A DNA stretch of 40,762 nt from Candidatus Limivivens intestinipullorum (GCA_018711185.1 DVIQ01000056.1:1-40762); one strand, 5' to 3'. Counted from the first letter of the stretch, positions 28,136 to 37,234 are shown. A program made the numbers and translations. The notes: generated by a model from the letters alone, not told the origin.

Positions 28136-29929
28136 ATGAGGAAAATGAAGAAGAGTATGCGCAGAAAAATGAAGATGAGTACCCGTCTGATGGTTTTGTA
28201 CACGGGCTTGACGATTCTGCTTCTGGCGGCAGTAGCCAGTTTTTACTATGGGTATAATGAAGCCAGTATTTACGAGGAGAGTGTGGCGAACCTGTCGCAG
28301 ATTGCGGACAGCACGATGCTTCAGATCGACAGCAGTCTCACCGTTATGGAGCAAACCACGGTGGACGTGCTGGCGGACCGGGAGTTTATGCTGGCATGGG
28401 AAGCGAATTTGAGAGAGCAGACGGATACGAATACGGCCGTCATCCGGAGCGTAATGACAAACGCGTATAAAAACAAAAGCAATATCCGAAGAGTGGCTGC
28501 CTTTGACGCAAAAGGCAACTATTACTGTACCGGGGTAGTGGATTTCTCCAGAGAGGATCTGCTGAAAAAGATTGAGTATATTCAGAGCAATTATCAGTTT
28601 AATATACAGAATACCAGAGTTTTTAAAGGGCCGGAGAAGGATTTCTGGGACAAAGACGCGGAAGGCACGGTTATTTCAGAAATCAAACCCATCAAGGACA
28701 GCAATGCCAATATCCTGGGATATATCGAGGTTCAGCAGAATGTCTTTTATCTGGACCGTATCTGCAATCTTCAGATGAACGGTTATCCTTTAAAGGTTAT
28801 CGTATTTATGGAGGACAACGACGTATTCTACAAAAATTTTTCCGATGAGCCGGAAGGTTATCCGGAAACCATCGCGGAAATGACCTCCGAGTATTCCAAA
28901 ATACGTGAAACCAAGGATTCCATTATCTGCACGGTATCCTCCAACTATTATCAGGGCAGAGCGGTGTTTATCCTGGAAAAATCCAGCCTGCGGCAGCTTA
29001 TATGGAACGTTATAAAGGGGATGGTCGCCCTGGTTCTGGTGCTGTTTGCCCTGACCTTTCTGTTTGTGGTGATTGTCACCCGGAGGATTTTCAATCCCAT
29101 AAACAGCCTTTTGCAGCATATGTCCAGGCAGGATCTGACGAACTTTAACGGAAAGCTGGAAATCACGCCGAAGGATTACGAAACGGAGATTCTTGCCAGT
29201 ACCTATGAAACGATGATGCAGCGGCTTCGGGACGCCATAGACCGTCAGGAAAAGCTGAAAATGGTTCAGACAAAGACCCTGTTCAGCATTCTTCAGTCGG
29301 AGATCAGTCCGCATTTTCTCTACAATACTCTGGGAAGCATCGCGAATATGTGCCAGGAGGGACAGGGGGAGGCGGCCGCGGAGGCGTGCTATGATTTGTC
29401 GGACATCCTGCGCTATTCATCGGATTATAAGTCCGCCGAGGTTTCGATTCAGGAGGAGATCCGAAATCTTCACGCGTATCTGTCGCTGATGAAGACCCGC
29501 TACCGCCAGAGGCTGGAATATGAGATCACGGCGGATGAAGATACGTTTTTCTTCCTGATTCCCAAGCTGACGCTCCAGCCGCTGGTGGAAAACGGCATCA
29601 AATACAGCCTGATGGAAAAGGAGACCGTGGTTATACAGGTATTTGTGGTGATGGTGGGCCCGGAACTGATTCTGGAGGTCAAGGATAACGGCTGCGGGAT
29701 TTCCGAGGAATCGCTGGAAATCATCCGGCAGCGCCTGGACGAAATCCAGGATGCCGAGGCCTTTGAAAAAATTTCCAACCAGATACAGATCGGAGGCATG
29801 GGACTTAGCGGCACTCTGATCCGGCTTTCTATCTTTTTCGGGGAAGACTTTTCCTGGCAGGTGACAAGGACCAACGATGAAGACGGAACCACGATTATGA
29901 TAAAGATAAACACGGAACATAACCGGTAG
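28136..29929 (+). CDS. Sensor histidine kinase, YesM/LytS type
   Basis: A 597-residue membrane kinase. TM1 is near 17-39 and an extracytoplasmic sensor of about 250 residues (dCache/PAS-like, predicted by layout) follows. TM2 is near 289-315, then a HAMP segment from ITRRIFNPINSLLQH onward. The His_kinase domain has phospho-acceptor His393 in SEISPHFLYNTL, the N-box LVENGIKYS (Asn486) and DNGCGIS. Several ATGs lie at the start (28136, 28145, 28157, 28175) and the ribosome binding site is weak, so the exact start is uncertain. It pairs with the AraC-type regulator 11 nt downstream. In Bacillus such pairs (YesM/YesN) sit in rhamnogalacturonan-use clusters. Confidence 0.93.
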   Translation: MRKMKKSMRRKMKMSTRLMVLYTGLTILLLAAVASFYYGYNEASIYEESVANLSQIADSTMLQIDSSLTVMEQTTVDVLADREFMLAWEANLREQTDTNTAVIRSVMTNAYKNKSNIRRVAAFDAKGNYYCTGVVDFSREDLLKKIEYIQSNYQFNIQNTRVFKGPEKDFWDKDAEGTVISEIKPIKDSNANILGYIEVQQNVFYLDRICNLQMNGYPLKVIVFMEDNDVFYKNFSDEPEGYPETIAEMTSEYSKIRETKDSIICTVSSNYYQGRAVFILEKSSLRQLIWNVIKGMVALVLVLFALTFLFVVIVTRRIFNPINSLLQHMSRQDLTNFNGKLEITPKDYETEILASTYETMMQRLRDAIDRQEKLKMVQTKTLFSILQSEISPHFLYNTLGSIANMCQEGQGEAAAEACYDLSDILRYSSDYKSAEVSIQEEIRNLHAYLSLMKTRYRQRLEYEITADEDTFFFLIPKLTLQPLVENGIKYSLMEKETVVIQVFVVMVGPELILEVKDNGCGISEESLEIIRQRLDEIQDAEAFEKISNQIQIGGMGLSGTLIRLSIFFGEDFSWQVTRTNDEDGTTIMIKINTEHNR

Positions 29930-29940
29930 AGGAAAGGAAA

Positions 29941-30687
29941 ATGTATAAGGTATTAATTGTAGACGACGAACCTGCGGTACTGGATATGGAGAAACGGGCG
30001 ATCCGCATGAGAGTCCCGGATTTCTCGGTTGTTGGGGAGGCCTATTCCGTAAAACAGGCAATTCGGCTTTATGAGGAACTTTCGCCGGACGTGGTGCTCA
30101 CGGATATAAAAATGCCGGGAGAGCTGGGAACGGAACTCATTGATTATATCGGACAGAAGGAAAAAGGCGCGGTGTGCGTGGCGGTGAGCGGCTATTCGGA
30201 TTTCGCGTATGTCCACGACTCCTTCACAAAAGGGGCTCTGGATTATCTTTTAAAGCCTGTGGAGGCGGGAAAGGTGGAGGAGCTCTTTCTCCGTGTAAAA
30301 AAGATTCTCAAGGAAAAGGACGGCGAGGATCTGGAGCTTCCAAAGGCAAAGCTCTCCGGCGAGGAGATGGTGCGCAGCATATGTGCCTACATGGAAAAAA
30401 ATCTTTCCGGGGATAACAGCATTGTGGCCATCTGCGGCCATTTCGGGATCAGCCAGCCGTACCTGAGCAAGATTTTCAAAAAGCATAAGGGCTGCACCTA
30501 TAACGAATATCTGACGAACTATAAAATTGAGCGGGCCAAGGCGCTGCTGGCTCAGAAGGACGCGTATCTGATCGGCGAGATTGCCAGCGCGCTGGGATAC
30601 TCGGACCAGTTTTATTTCAGCAAGGTTTTCAAAAGCAGCGTGGGCTGTACGCCCAGAGAATACCGGAACCGGATCGAGTCAAACTGA
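29941..30687 (+). CDS. Response regulator with AraC-type DNA-binding domain (YesN type)
   Basis: A 248-residue regulator. The receiver domain (1-120) shows VDDEP acidic residues, phospho-acceptor Asp55 in VLTDIKMPG and the conserved Lys in LLKPVE. A C-terminal AraC/XylS double helix-turn-helix follows (about 145-245), with ICGHFGISQPYLSKIFKK and IASALGYSDQFYFSKVFKS...GCTPREYR. GAGGAAAGG precedes the ATG. It presumably activates the sugar-uptake genes to the right; no operator is identified. Confidence 0.93.
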   Translation: MYKVLIVDDEPAVLDMEKRAIRMRVPDFSVVGEAYSVKQAIRLYEELSPDVVLTDIKMPGELGTELIDYIGQKEKGAVCVAVSGYSDFAYVHDSFTKGALDYLLKPVEAGKVEELFLRVKKILKEKDGEDLELPKAKLSGEEMVRSICAYMEKNLSGDNSIVAICGHFGISQPYLSKIFKKHKGCTYNEYLTNYKIERAKALLAQKDAYLIGEIASALGYSDQFYFSKVFKSSVGCTPREYRNRIESN

Positions 30688-30830
30688 CATGCGGGCATGC
30701 TTATCGCTCATGGGAAGGAAGCCTGCGGTATGGTTTTGCATTTTGTATAATTTCATTTAGATTTTATATGTCCTGCGAAAGAGGATTTTTATATACTAAA
30801 ATCATCAGAAACCATGCAGGGAGGTGCTTT
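30688..30830. other. Gap between response regulator and URO-D-fold gene
   Basis: Contains a TATAAT at about 30747-30752 in an AT-rich patch with no clear -35, a possible activator-dependent promoter for the next gene. Confidence 0.35.
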
Positions 30831-32024
30831 ATGATTACGAACCGTGAGCGTGAGAGAATGACGCTGGATTTTAAAAAGCCGGAGGACAGAGGTTCCATTG
30901 AGGAGACATTCTATCCCTGGGTCCTCACCACACAGAGATATAAGACCGAGGGAATCCCGGCCGAAATCGCGGACGGCGCAAAGGATATTACCAATGACAT
31001 TGTGGGAAACAAGGCGAATCAGCAGGAAAAATATTTTCCGGTTGCCTGGGCCGAGGGCGTTATGCGGTACGAGCGCTACCTGGGCTTTGATCCCGTCCGG
31101 AGAATCCATTTCGTGCTGCCGTTCCGCAGGTTTGAGGAAAAGGTGATCGAGGTAAATCCGGAGTATACCTTAAAGCAGGATGTGTTTGGCCGGCAGCTGA
31201 TCCGGAAAAAGGGTTCTGAGCTGGATCTGGAATACAAGCAGATCGTAGAGTCGGAGGACGACTGGAAGCGTTTGATGGAGCGGGGCGACCGGGAGCTTGA
31301 GACCTTTACGGATGAAGCCATCCGCCAGGCGTACGAGCCGCTGAAGGAGGCCCATGACCGGGGAGACTATTCCATTCGCCTGAACCTGGAAGGCTTTTTC
31401 TGGACGCCCAGAGAGCTGATGGGCTTTGAACCGGTGCTGTACGCCTTTTATGATCAGCCGGAGCTTCTGCACAGCATAAACGATTATATCCTGAAGGTGT
31501 ACCAGGAAAAAATGATGAAGGTCATCGACATTCTGCAGCCGGATGTGGTTTACTTCATGGAGGATCTCAGCGGGAAAAACGGCCCCATGATCTCGCCTGA
31601 CTGCTTCAATGAATTTGTGGGAGATTATTACCGGAAGCTGATCCCGGAAATGAAGGCCAGAGGCGTGGGAAATGTCTTTGTGGACACGGACGGCGAATTT
31701 TCCAAGCTGATCCCCCATTTTATGGACGCCGGAGTGGACGGTTTCCTTCCAATGGATGTAAACGCGGGCATGAACATCGTAAAGGTAAGAGAGATGTTCC
31801 CCAGGCTGAAATTCATCGGCGGCTTTAACAAGCTGAAGATTGAGGAAGGCAAAGATGCCATAGACCGGGAATTTGAACGAATCCTTCCGGTAATCCGTGG
31901 AGGCGGCTACATACCGGGCGCGGACCATCAGGTGCCTCCGTCGGCGCCGCTGCATCTGTATCAGTATTACATTGAACAGCTCTCAAAGGTAATGCAGCAG
32001 GCGGGAGCGGATATTAAGGAGTGA
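30831..32024 (+). CDS. Uroporphyrinogen decarboxylase-fold protein, not HemE
   Basis: A 397-residue TIM-barrel protein of the URO-D superfamily. The C-terminal GADHQVPPSAPLHLYQYY (363-380) and the barrel strands VVYFMEDLSGKNGPMISP and FIGGFN are typical. The HemE N-terminal block MRQAGR is absent. The zinc-binding H-x-C-G of the corrinoid methyltransferases MtaA/MtbA is replaced by VDTDGEF (284-290), so neither decarboxylase nor thiol-zinc methyltransferase chemistry is assured. The start at ATG 30831 follows GGGAGG; an upstream GTG- or ATG-based extension would include that site. It lies between the two-component system and the sugar ABC operon, so a role on a sugar-derived ligand is plausible but unproven. 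Confidence 0.8.
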   Translation: MITNRERERMTLDFKKPEDRGSIEETFYPWVLTTQRYKTEGIPAEIADGAKDITNDIVGNKANQQEKYFPVAWAEGVMRYERYLGFDPVRRIHFVLPFRRFEEKVIEVNPEYTLKQDVFGRQLIRKKGSELDLEYKQIVESEDDWKRLMERGDRELETFTDEAIRQAYEPLKEAHDRGDYSIRLNLEGFFWTPRELMGFEPVLYAFYDQPELLHSINDYILKVYQEKMMKVIDILQPDVVYFMEDLSGKNGPMISPDCFNEFVGDYYRKLIPEMKARGVGNVFVDTDGEFSKLIPHFMDAGVDGFLPMDVNAGMNIVKVREMFPRLKFIGGFNKLKIEEGKDAIDREFERILPVIRGGGYIPGADHQVPPSAPLHLYQYYIEQLSKVMQQAGADIKE

Positions 32025-32086
32025 GTTCCGCCGCCAAAGTGATTTGACAGAAGTAGTGATCCGGTTATAGCAAACAGCGAAAATTG

Positions 32087-32131
32087 GAAATGCGCCTGGA
32101 AACAGAAAATGTTCCCAAGGCGCATTTCTTA
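32087..32131 (+). terminator. Terminator after the URO-D-fold gene
   Basis: GAAATGCGCC (32087-32096) pairs with GGCGCATTTC (32119-32128), extended inward by TGGAAACA/TGTTCCCA around a GAAAA loop. CTTATT follows. It isolates the regulator/URO-D unit from the ABC operon. Confidence 0.75.
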
Positions 32132-32371
32132 TTCCTGTGATCCATACCAGGGTTGTCAAATACGGGCTGTTTGCAGCGGTAAATTGATCTTCCAGTGCGG
32201 CGAAGAAAATGAAATATTCTGTGTGATTTGTTGTAAAAATGTTTTTTATGCAAAAATTTACCGCATATTTTCAAGTTTCCATATTTTGTTTTTAATTTTC
32301 CATGTTCCTATCGCGTTCTTTTCTTTAAAATAATTCTTAGGAATCAGGGAAGGAGAAACGGGGGTGACGCA
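32132..32371. promoter_or_regulatory. Upstream region of the sugar ABC operon
   Basis: A 240-nt AT-rich region. A possible weak promoter is TTGTTT (32287-32292), 17-bp spacer, TATCGC. An imperfect palindrome AAAATTTACCGCATATTTT lies near 32253-32271. Weak core elements are usual for promoters that need an AraC-type activator, but the site is not proven. Confidence 0.35.
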
Positions 32372-33889
32372 ATGGCCAAAACAATACTTGAGCTGAAAAA
32401 CATTGTAAAAACCTTTCCCGGCGTAAAGGCTCTGGACGGCATAAGCTTTCAGCTTTACAGCGGCGAAGTCCACGCGATCTGCGGGGAAAACGGAGCGGGC
32501 AAATCAACCCTTATGAAGGTGGTCTGCGGCGTTCACAAAGCGGACAGCGGAACCATGATTGTCAATGGAAAAGAAGAGGCGTTCGGCAATCCTCTGGAGG
32601 CTTACAAAAAGGGCGTATCTATCATTTTCCAGGAGACGAGCCTTTTTGAAGAGATGAAGGTGCTGGACAACCTTTATCTCGGCCATGAGATTATGAAAAA
32701 GATCGGGCCGATCCCTGTCATTGACTACGCCGCTATGAAGGAGAAGGCTCTGGAGATTTTTAAAAAGCTGAATACGGATATTCCGCTGGACGCCCAGGTG
32801 AAAAATCTCGGCATGGCCCAGAAACAGATGGTGGAAATCGCCAAGGCTCTTACCTTTGACGCCAACATTCTGATTTTTGACGAACCCACAGCATCTCTGA
32901 CAGAGAGAGAAGTGCGGGCTCTGTTTCAGATCATTCAGAATCTGAAAAAAGAAGGGCTGGGGATTGTCTACATCAGTCACCGTCTGGAGGAAATTTTCGA
33001 GATCTGCGACCGGGTGACGGTGATCCGGGACGGCCAGTATATTTCCACGAAGGACGTAAAGAAGACAAATAAAGACGAACTGGTGGCGGATATGGTTGGC
33101 CGGAAGATGGGCAGCTATTATCCGAAAAAAGATACGAAGATCGGCGGCGAGCTCCTTCGGGTTGAGCATTATTATGACGAGGGATTTCTGGAGGACATTA
33201 ATTTTTACGTGAGAAAGGGAGAGATTCTCGGATTTTCCGGCCTTGCGGGGGCGGGACGCACGGAGCTGATGCAGTCCATATGCGGCCTCACGAAAAAGGC
33301 GGCGGGCAGCGTATTTCTGGATGGAAAAGAAATCCATATACGGAATTACAACGATGCCATGGATCAGGGAATCGTGTATGTTTCCGAGGACCGCGGAAAA
33401 TACGGCCTGATCGTAGACATGTCCATTGAAAATAATATTTCCCTGCCGCAGCTTCAGAAGCTGAGAAAAACGCTGGATTTTCTGGACGTGAAAAAAGAAA
33501 AGACGCTGGCGGGAAAATATATACAGGAGATGGGAATCAAGGCCCCGGACGGCGAATTTCTGGTGACGAACCTTTCCGGAGGAAATCAGCAGAAGGTATC
33601 CGTATCCAAAGCTCTGGCCCTGGAGCCGAAGCTTCTTCTGCTGGACGAGCCCACAAGAGGCGTGGATGTGAACGCGAAGGCGGAAATCCATAAAATTATC
33701 AGCGACCTGACGGAAAAAGGGCTGACGATTATCATGGTTTCCTCGGAGCTTCCGGAGCTTCTCGGAATGTGCGACCGGATTTATGTCATGAAGGACGGCC
33801 GTATCGCCGGCTGTTTTGATAAAGAAGACGCGACCCAGGAGGCGGTTCTTTCCGTTGCCCTTGAATCAAAGAAGGAGGTAGGGGCATGA
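32372..33889 (+). CDS. Sugar ABC transporter ATPase with two nucleotide-binding domains (RbsA/RhaT type)
   Basis: A 505-residue CUT2-family ATPase. NBD1 has Walker A GENGAGKST (38-46), IIFQETSLFEEM Q-loop, a variant signature LGMAQKQ and Walker B ILIFDEPTASLT. NBD2 has the degenerate P-loop GLAGAGRTEL that is normal for this family, signature LSGGNQQK near 400 and Walker B LLLLDEPTRGVDV. It powers import of a monosaccharide with the two permeases and binding protein downstream. AAGGAG lies upstream of the ATG. It overlaps permease 1 by 4 nt (ATGA). Confidence 0.95.
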   Translation: MAKTILELKNIVKTFPGVKALDGISFQLYSGEVHAICGENGAGKSTLMKVVCGVHKADSGTMIVNGKEEAFGNPLEAYKKGVSIIFQETSLFEEMKVLDNLYLGHEIMKKIGPIPVIDYAAMKEKALEIFKKLNTDIPLDAQVKNLGMAQKQMVEIAKALTFDANILIFDEPTASLTEREVRALFQIIQNLKKEGLGIVYISHRLEEIFEICDRVTVIRDGQYISTKDVKKTNKDELVADMVGRKMGSYYPKKDTKIGGELLRVEHYYDEGFLEDINFYVRKGEILGFSGLAGAGRTELMQSICGLTKKAAGSVFLDGKEIHIRNYNDAMDQGIVYVSEDRGKYGLIVDMSIENNISLPQLQKLRKTLDFLDVKKEKTLAGKYIQEMGIKAPDGEFLVTNLSGGNQQKVSVSKALALEPKLLLLDEPTRGVDVNAKAEIHKIISDLTEKGLTIIMVSSELPELLGMCDRIYVMKDGRIAGCFDKEDATQEAVLSVALESKKEVGA

Positions 33890-34863
33890 AGAAACGATCC
33901 TTTCTTACCACAGAGTTTTATTTATTCTGTTTTCTGGTGGTGATTATGCTGCTGCTTGCCGTGGCGGCGCCTGGATTCTATACGCTGAACAACATCATGA
34001 GTATTTTGAACTCCTTCAGCTATATTCTCATATCCGCCATCGGAATGAACCTGATTATATTAACGGGAAATATCGATGTGTCCACAGGCGCGCTGATTTC
34101 CGTGGTGGCCCTGGCAAGCGCGGCCATCGGAAAAACCGGGGTTCCCTTTGCGGGACTGCTTCCGGCAGCCATGGTTATGGGAGCCCTGCTAAGTACCCTG
34201 AACGGACTTTTCATCACCGGACTGAAGATTCCGGCCATTGTGGCGACCCTGGCCACCACGCAGATTTTCCAGGGCGTTCTGCCGCTGACGGTGGAGGGCT
34301 CAATTTACGATCTGCCGGCCAGCTTTACCTGGCTTGCCTTTAAGGCGAAGATCTTCGGCGTGGTTCCGGCCAGTGTGCTGATCTGCCTGATTGTGACGGT
34401 ATTTTTCCTTCTGTTTACCCGGTATTCCAGATTTTCAAAAAAGCTGTATGCTATTGGAAATAACCGGAACGGGGCGCGGCTGGCGGGAATTAATGTGGAC
34501 AAAACCGTTGTGATTTCCTACACGATAGCGGGGGCCCTGTTTGGAATCACGGCTCTGATTGTAGCCACGGCGGGACAGCGTGTGACTACCACCATGGGAA
34601 CCGGCATGGAAATGACGTTTATCGCGGCAGTTGTGCTTGGAGGAACCAGCCCGGCAGGTGGTTCCGGAAAAATCATCGGTACTGTTATGGGCGCTTTTAT
34701 TCTGGCGATTGTGGCTCCCGCCATTAACTTTCTGGGAATCAGCCCCAACTGGGCGGACGCGGTAAAAGGCGCGATTATCCTGATTTCTGTTGTGGTGAGC
34801 GCGGCCAGGAACATAAAAGGCAGAAGAGTTATCGCAAGGTGCGCGGTGCGGCAAGGAGGTTGA
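33886..34863 (+). CDS. Sugar ABC transporter permease 1 (RbsC/RhaP type)
   Basis: A 325-residue membrane protein with about 8-10 hydrophobic segments. NLIILTGNIDVSTGALISVVA and FIAAVVLGGTSPAGGSGKIIGT are the conserved blocks of CUT2 permeases. The first is the usual TGGIDLSVG region (here TGNIDVSTG). The ATG overlaps the ATPase stop. It is not a copy of permease 2: the two differ through most of their length and probably form a heterodimeric channel, as in rhamnose and AI-2 transporters. Confidence 0.94.
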   Translation: MKKRSFLTTEFYLFCFLVVIMLLLAVAAPGFYTLNNIMSILNSFSYILISAIGMNLIILTGNIDVSTGALISVVALASAAIGKTGVPFAGLLPAAMVMGALLSTLNGLFITGLKIPAIVATLATTQIFQGVLPLTVEGSIYDLPASFTWLAFKAKIFGVVPASVLICLIVTVFFLLFTRYSRFSKKLYAIGNNRNGARLAGINVDKTVVISYTIAGALFGITALIVATAGQRVTTTMGTGMEMTFIAAVVLGGTSPAGGSGKIIGTVMGAFILAIVAPAINFLGISPNWADAVKGAIILISVVVSAARNIKGRRVIARCAVRQGG

Positions 34864-34868
34864 GAACG

Positions 34869-35831
34869 GTGAAAAAAAGGACATTTAAATTTTCTTTTAA
34901 TGTGGCGCTGTTCCTGATCTGGCTTCTGCTTTTCGCATTTATTTCTATAAAAGCGCCGAATTTCTTAAAGCCCAATTACCTGATTTCGGTTATGCTTCGA
35001 AATATTATCGAAATCGGCATGGTGGCGCTGCCTATGACCCTGGTAATCATTACGGCAGGCATCGATCTTTCCGTGGGAAATATTCTGGTGCTGTCCTGTA
35101 TGCTGGGAGGCATGGCGGCCGGAGCGGCAGGAGACGCGGCCGGGGCGCTGATAACGCTGGCTGTAGGTCTGATTTGCGGAATTATAAACGGAATCATTAT
35201 TGCCAAGGTAAAAATCACGCCGATGGTAACGACCCTGGCTACCATGTATCTCTATCTGGGACTTGCCAGAGGCATTACCCAGGGAGACAGCGTTTACGCG
35301 TTCCCTCTGGCGGCTTACCTGGGAAATACGGTGATCGCCGGACTTCCCATTCAGATCTGGATTTACCTGGTTCTGGCTGTGGTATTTGTCTATATTCTTT
35401 CAAAAACCACACTGGGAAGGAAAATCTACAGCATCGGACTGAATCCCAACGCCGCGAAATACGCAGGGGTGAAAACGGATAAAATTTTAATCGGCATCTA
35501 TGCCCTGACCGGCGTGATCTGCGCTCTGGCGGCTCTGATCTGGCTTGGCAGATTTACCAGCGTAAAATATGATGCAGGTACAAACTTTAACCTGAAAGTC
35601 ATTACGGTTGTGGTGCTTGGAGGCACAAGCATCAACGGCGGAATCGGAGATATGAAGGGAACCATTCTCGGAACCCTGATTATCGCGACCCTGAACAGCG
35701 GTCTTACGGTTTTGAATATTCCCATCGACGTGCAGACCATCGTACAGGGAGCCGTTTTAATGGTGGCTCTGATTGCCTACGCGGTTCTGAACGACCGGGC
35801 GAAGAAGAGAAAGATTGTGGCGGTTCAGTAG
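34869..35831 (+). CDS. Sugar ABC transporter permease 2 (RbsC/RhaQ type)
   Basis: A 320-residue CUT2 permease with the blocks ITAGIDLSVGNILVLS and VVLGGTSINGGIGDMKGT. I start at GTG 34869 (encoding VKKRTFKFSFN, read as Met), with AAGGAGG 9 nt upstream. An in-frame GTG at 34839 would overlap permease 1 and lacks a ribosome binding site. The gap to permease 1 is 5 nt. A stem-loop separates it from the binding-protein gene. Confidence 0.94.
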   Translation: MKKRTFKFSFNVALFLIWLLLFAFISIKAPNFLKPNYLISVMLRNIIEIGMVALPMTLVIITAGIDLSVGNILVLSCMLGGMAAGAAGDAAGALITLAVGLICGIINGIIIAKVKITPMVTTLATMYLYLGLARGITQGDSVYAFPLAAYLGNTVIAGLPIQIWIYLVLAVVFVYILSKTTLGRKIYSIGLNPNAAKYAGVKTDKILIGIYALTGVICALAALIWLGRFTSVKYDAGTNFNLKVITVVVLGGTSINGGIGDMKGTILGTLIIATLNSGLTVLNIPIDVQTIVQGAVLMVALIAYAVLNDRAKKRKIVAVQ

Positions 35832-35851
35832 GTTTACTGTAACAGTTCGCT

Positions 35852-35890
35852 ATAAATGCTTTTAAAAGTCCAAAGGACTTTAAAATTTAT
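35852..35890 (+). promoter_or_regulatory. Intercistronic stem-loop between permease and binding protein
   Basis: AAAGTCC-AAA-GGACTTT forms the core, extended by A/T pairs (TTTTA/TAAAA, ATAAAT/ATTTAT). It is preceded by GTAACAGTTCGC, which resembles the end of the dispersed repeat. Such hairpins before binding-protein genes often protect the downstream mRNA and raise its abundance. No T-run follows. Confidence 0.6.
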
Positions 35891-35910
35891 ATTAAAGGAG
35901 GGTTTTATCA

Positions 35911-36978
35911 ATGAGAAAAAGTTTACTGAAAAAGGTAGCAGCGGCGGCGCTGGCAGGTGTGATGACCTGTACGATGTTTGGAGGACTTGCCTATGCGGAG
36001 GAAGAAGTAACCATTGCCATGCTTCCGAAGTTCAAGGGAGAGAATTACTTTGATGCCGTAAAGACGGGAGCAGAAGAGGCCTCCGACGAGCTTGGCATTA
36101 CCCTGCTCTATGACGGCCCCTCCCAGGACCAGGCCACAAACCAGAAGCAGGTGGATATTCTGGAGGGCTGGATTGCCCAGGGCGTAGACGCGATCCTGGT
36201 ATCCCCCAACGACCCCACGGCCATTGCCCCCACGCTGAAAAAAGCACAGGAAGCCGGCATTAAGGTTCTGACCTTTGACGCCGACGCCCAGGAAGATTCC
36301 AGAGACCTGTTTATCAACCAGGTAAGCGCGGACGCTGCCGCCAAGGGACTTCTTGATGCGGCGAAGCAGGATCTGACCTCAAAGGGCTATGGAGACGACA
36401 AGAAGGCAAACATCGCCCTGGTATCCAGCACCGGTACCGACGCGAACCAGAACGCATGGCAGGCGGCCATTGAAGAGCTTCTGACCACCGATGACTACAG
36501 CTTTATGGTAATTCAGAATAAGGACACGGATATCCTGTATCCGGGAACCGATGAGACAAAGGTAAACGCGGAGTGCGCGACCCTGATCTCCAGAATGGGC
36601 CCCGGCGAGGATCAGATTCAGGCGGCCATCGCTCTGTCCTCCATGTCCACACCGGCTCTGGGCGCTCAGTATGAGTCCGCGGCCAGCAAACCGGACGCAA
36701 CCGTGATCACCCTGACCGGACTTGCGACACCCAACGCCTTAAAGACCTACATCAAGGATGAAAATAATCCGCTGTCCACGGGCGTTCTGTGGAACTGCAT
36801 GGATCTTGGCTATCTGGCAGTACAGACGGCTTACCAGCTTACAACCGGAGAAATCACCACGGATTCCGAGTCCATCACTGCCGGAAGACTGGGCGACAAG
36901 GAAATCACGGACAGACAGGTTGTGCTTGGCGACGCGCTGGTATTCGACGCGAGCAATGTAGATGAATTCGATTATTAA
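35911..36978 (+). CDS. Periplasmic-binding-protein-type sugar receptor (RhaS/LsrB-like)
   Basis: A 355-residue type I periplasmic binding protein. A signal peptide of about 29 residues ends AYA|EEE. The single Cys (VMTC) does not sit in a convincing lipobox. The mature part begins VTIAMLPKFKGENYFDAVKTGAEEA, with the hinge-side block AILVSPNDPTAIAPTLKKAQEAGIKVLTFDADA. Both fit the rhamnose/AI-2 binding subgroup. It delivers the sugar to the two-permease transporter just upstream. A strong AAAGGAGGG ribosome binding site lies before the ATG. Ligand not determinable from sequence alone. Confidence 0.92.
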   Translation: MRKSLLKKVAAAALAGVMTCTMFGGLAYAEEEVTIAMLPKFKGENYFDAVKTGAEEASDELGITLLYDGPSQDQATNQKQVDILEGWIAQGVDAILVSPNDPTAIAPTLKKAQEAGIKVLTFDADAQEDSRDLFINQVSADAAAKGLLDAAKQDLTSKGYGDDKKANIALVSSTGTDANQNAWQAAIEELLTTDDYSFMVIQNKDTDILYPGTDETKVNAECATLISRMGPGEDQIQAAIALSSMSTPALGAQYESAASKPDATVITLTGLATPNALKTYIKDENNPLSTGVLWNCMDLGYLAVQTAYQLTTGEITTDSESITAGRLGDKEITDRQVVLGDALVFDASNVDEFDY

Positions 36979-37150
36979 AAAACAGGAAAGCCTTTATGAG
37001 CATTCCGGCAGCAGGCGAAAGAAAAATATGCGCGGCGGATAACGGTTCGGCATAGCTGAACGGCTGCCGCGGCGGAAACGTTCGGAGACTGCCGTGAAAA
37101 AAACAAAAAGCGTAAGAGTTCAGCGGGGCTGAACTCTTACCAGAAAGCAG
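36979..37150. repeat. Intergenic region with repeat-like hairpins (copy H)
   Basis: Holds GGTTCGGCATAGCTGAACGG (37044-37063 region). It also holds a perfect 13-bp-arm hairpin GTAAGAGTTCAGC-GGG-GCTGAACTCTTAC (37112-37140), the terminal-hairpin module of the dispersed repeat. The rest of the element is absent. No gene. Confidence 0.65.
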
Positions 37151-37194
37151 AGCTGCCGGAAAACAGAATCGAACATGTTTTCCGGCAGCTTTTT
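37151..37194 (+). terminator. Terminator of the sugar ABC operon
   Basis: Perfect 15-bp arms AGCTGCCGGAAAACA (37151-37165) and TGTTTTCCGGCAGCT (37176-37190) with TTTT following. It closes the ABC operon and comes just before the promoter of the esterase operon. Confidence 0.92.
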
Positions 37195-37205
37195 GCATAA
37201 GAGTC

Positions 37206-37234
37206 TTGTATTCTCCCAAGGGGCGGGTTAAAAT
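37206..37234 (+). promoter_or_regulatory. Promoter of the esterase-mutarotase-acyltransferase operon
   Basis: -35 TTGTAT (37206-37211), 17-bp spacer, -10 TAAAAT (37229-37234), about 40 nt before the start codon. Confidence 0.65.

Noticed and set aside
27970-28257. 95-codon open frame upstream of the sensor kinase
   Set aside because: It overlaps the kinase by over 120 nt in another frame and its composition matches a shadow of the kinase N-terminus.
30831-32024. Assignment as HemE (uroporphyrinogen decarboxylase)
   Set aside because: The N-terminal MRQAGR block and other HemE active-site features are missing and no other heme genes are nearby.
33220-33260. Degenerate P-loop in the second half of the sugar ATPase as a sign of inactivation
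   Set aside because: GxxGAGRTEL is the normal second P-loop form in the RbsA/MglA family.
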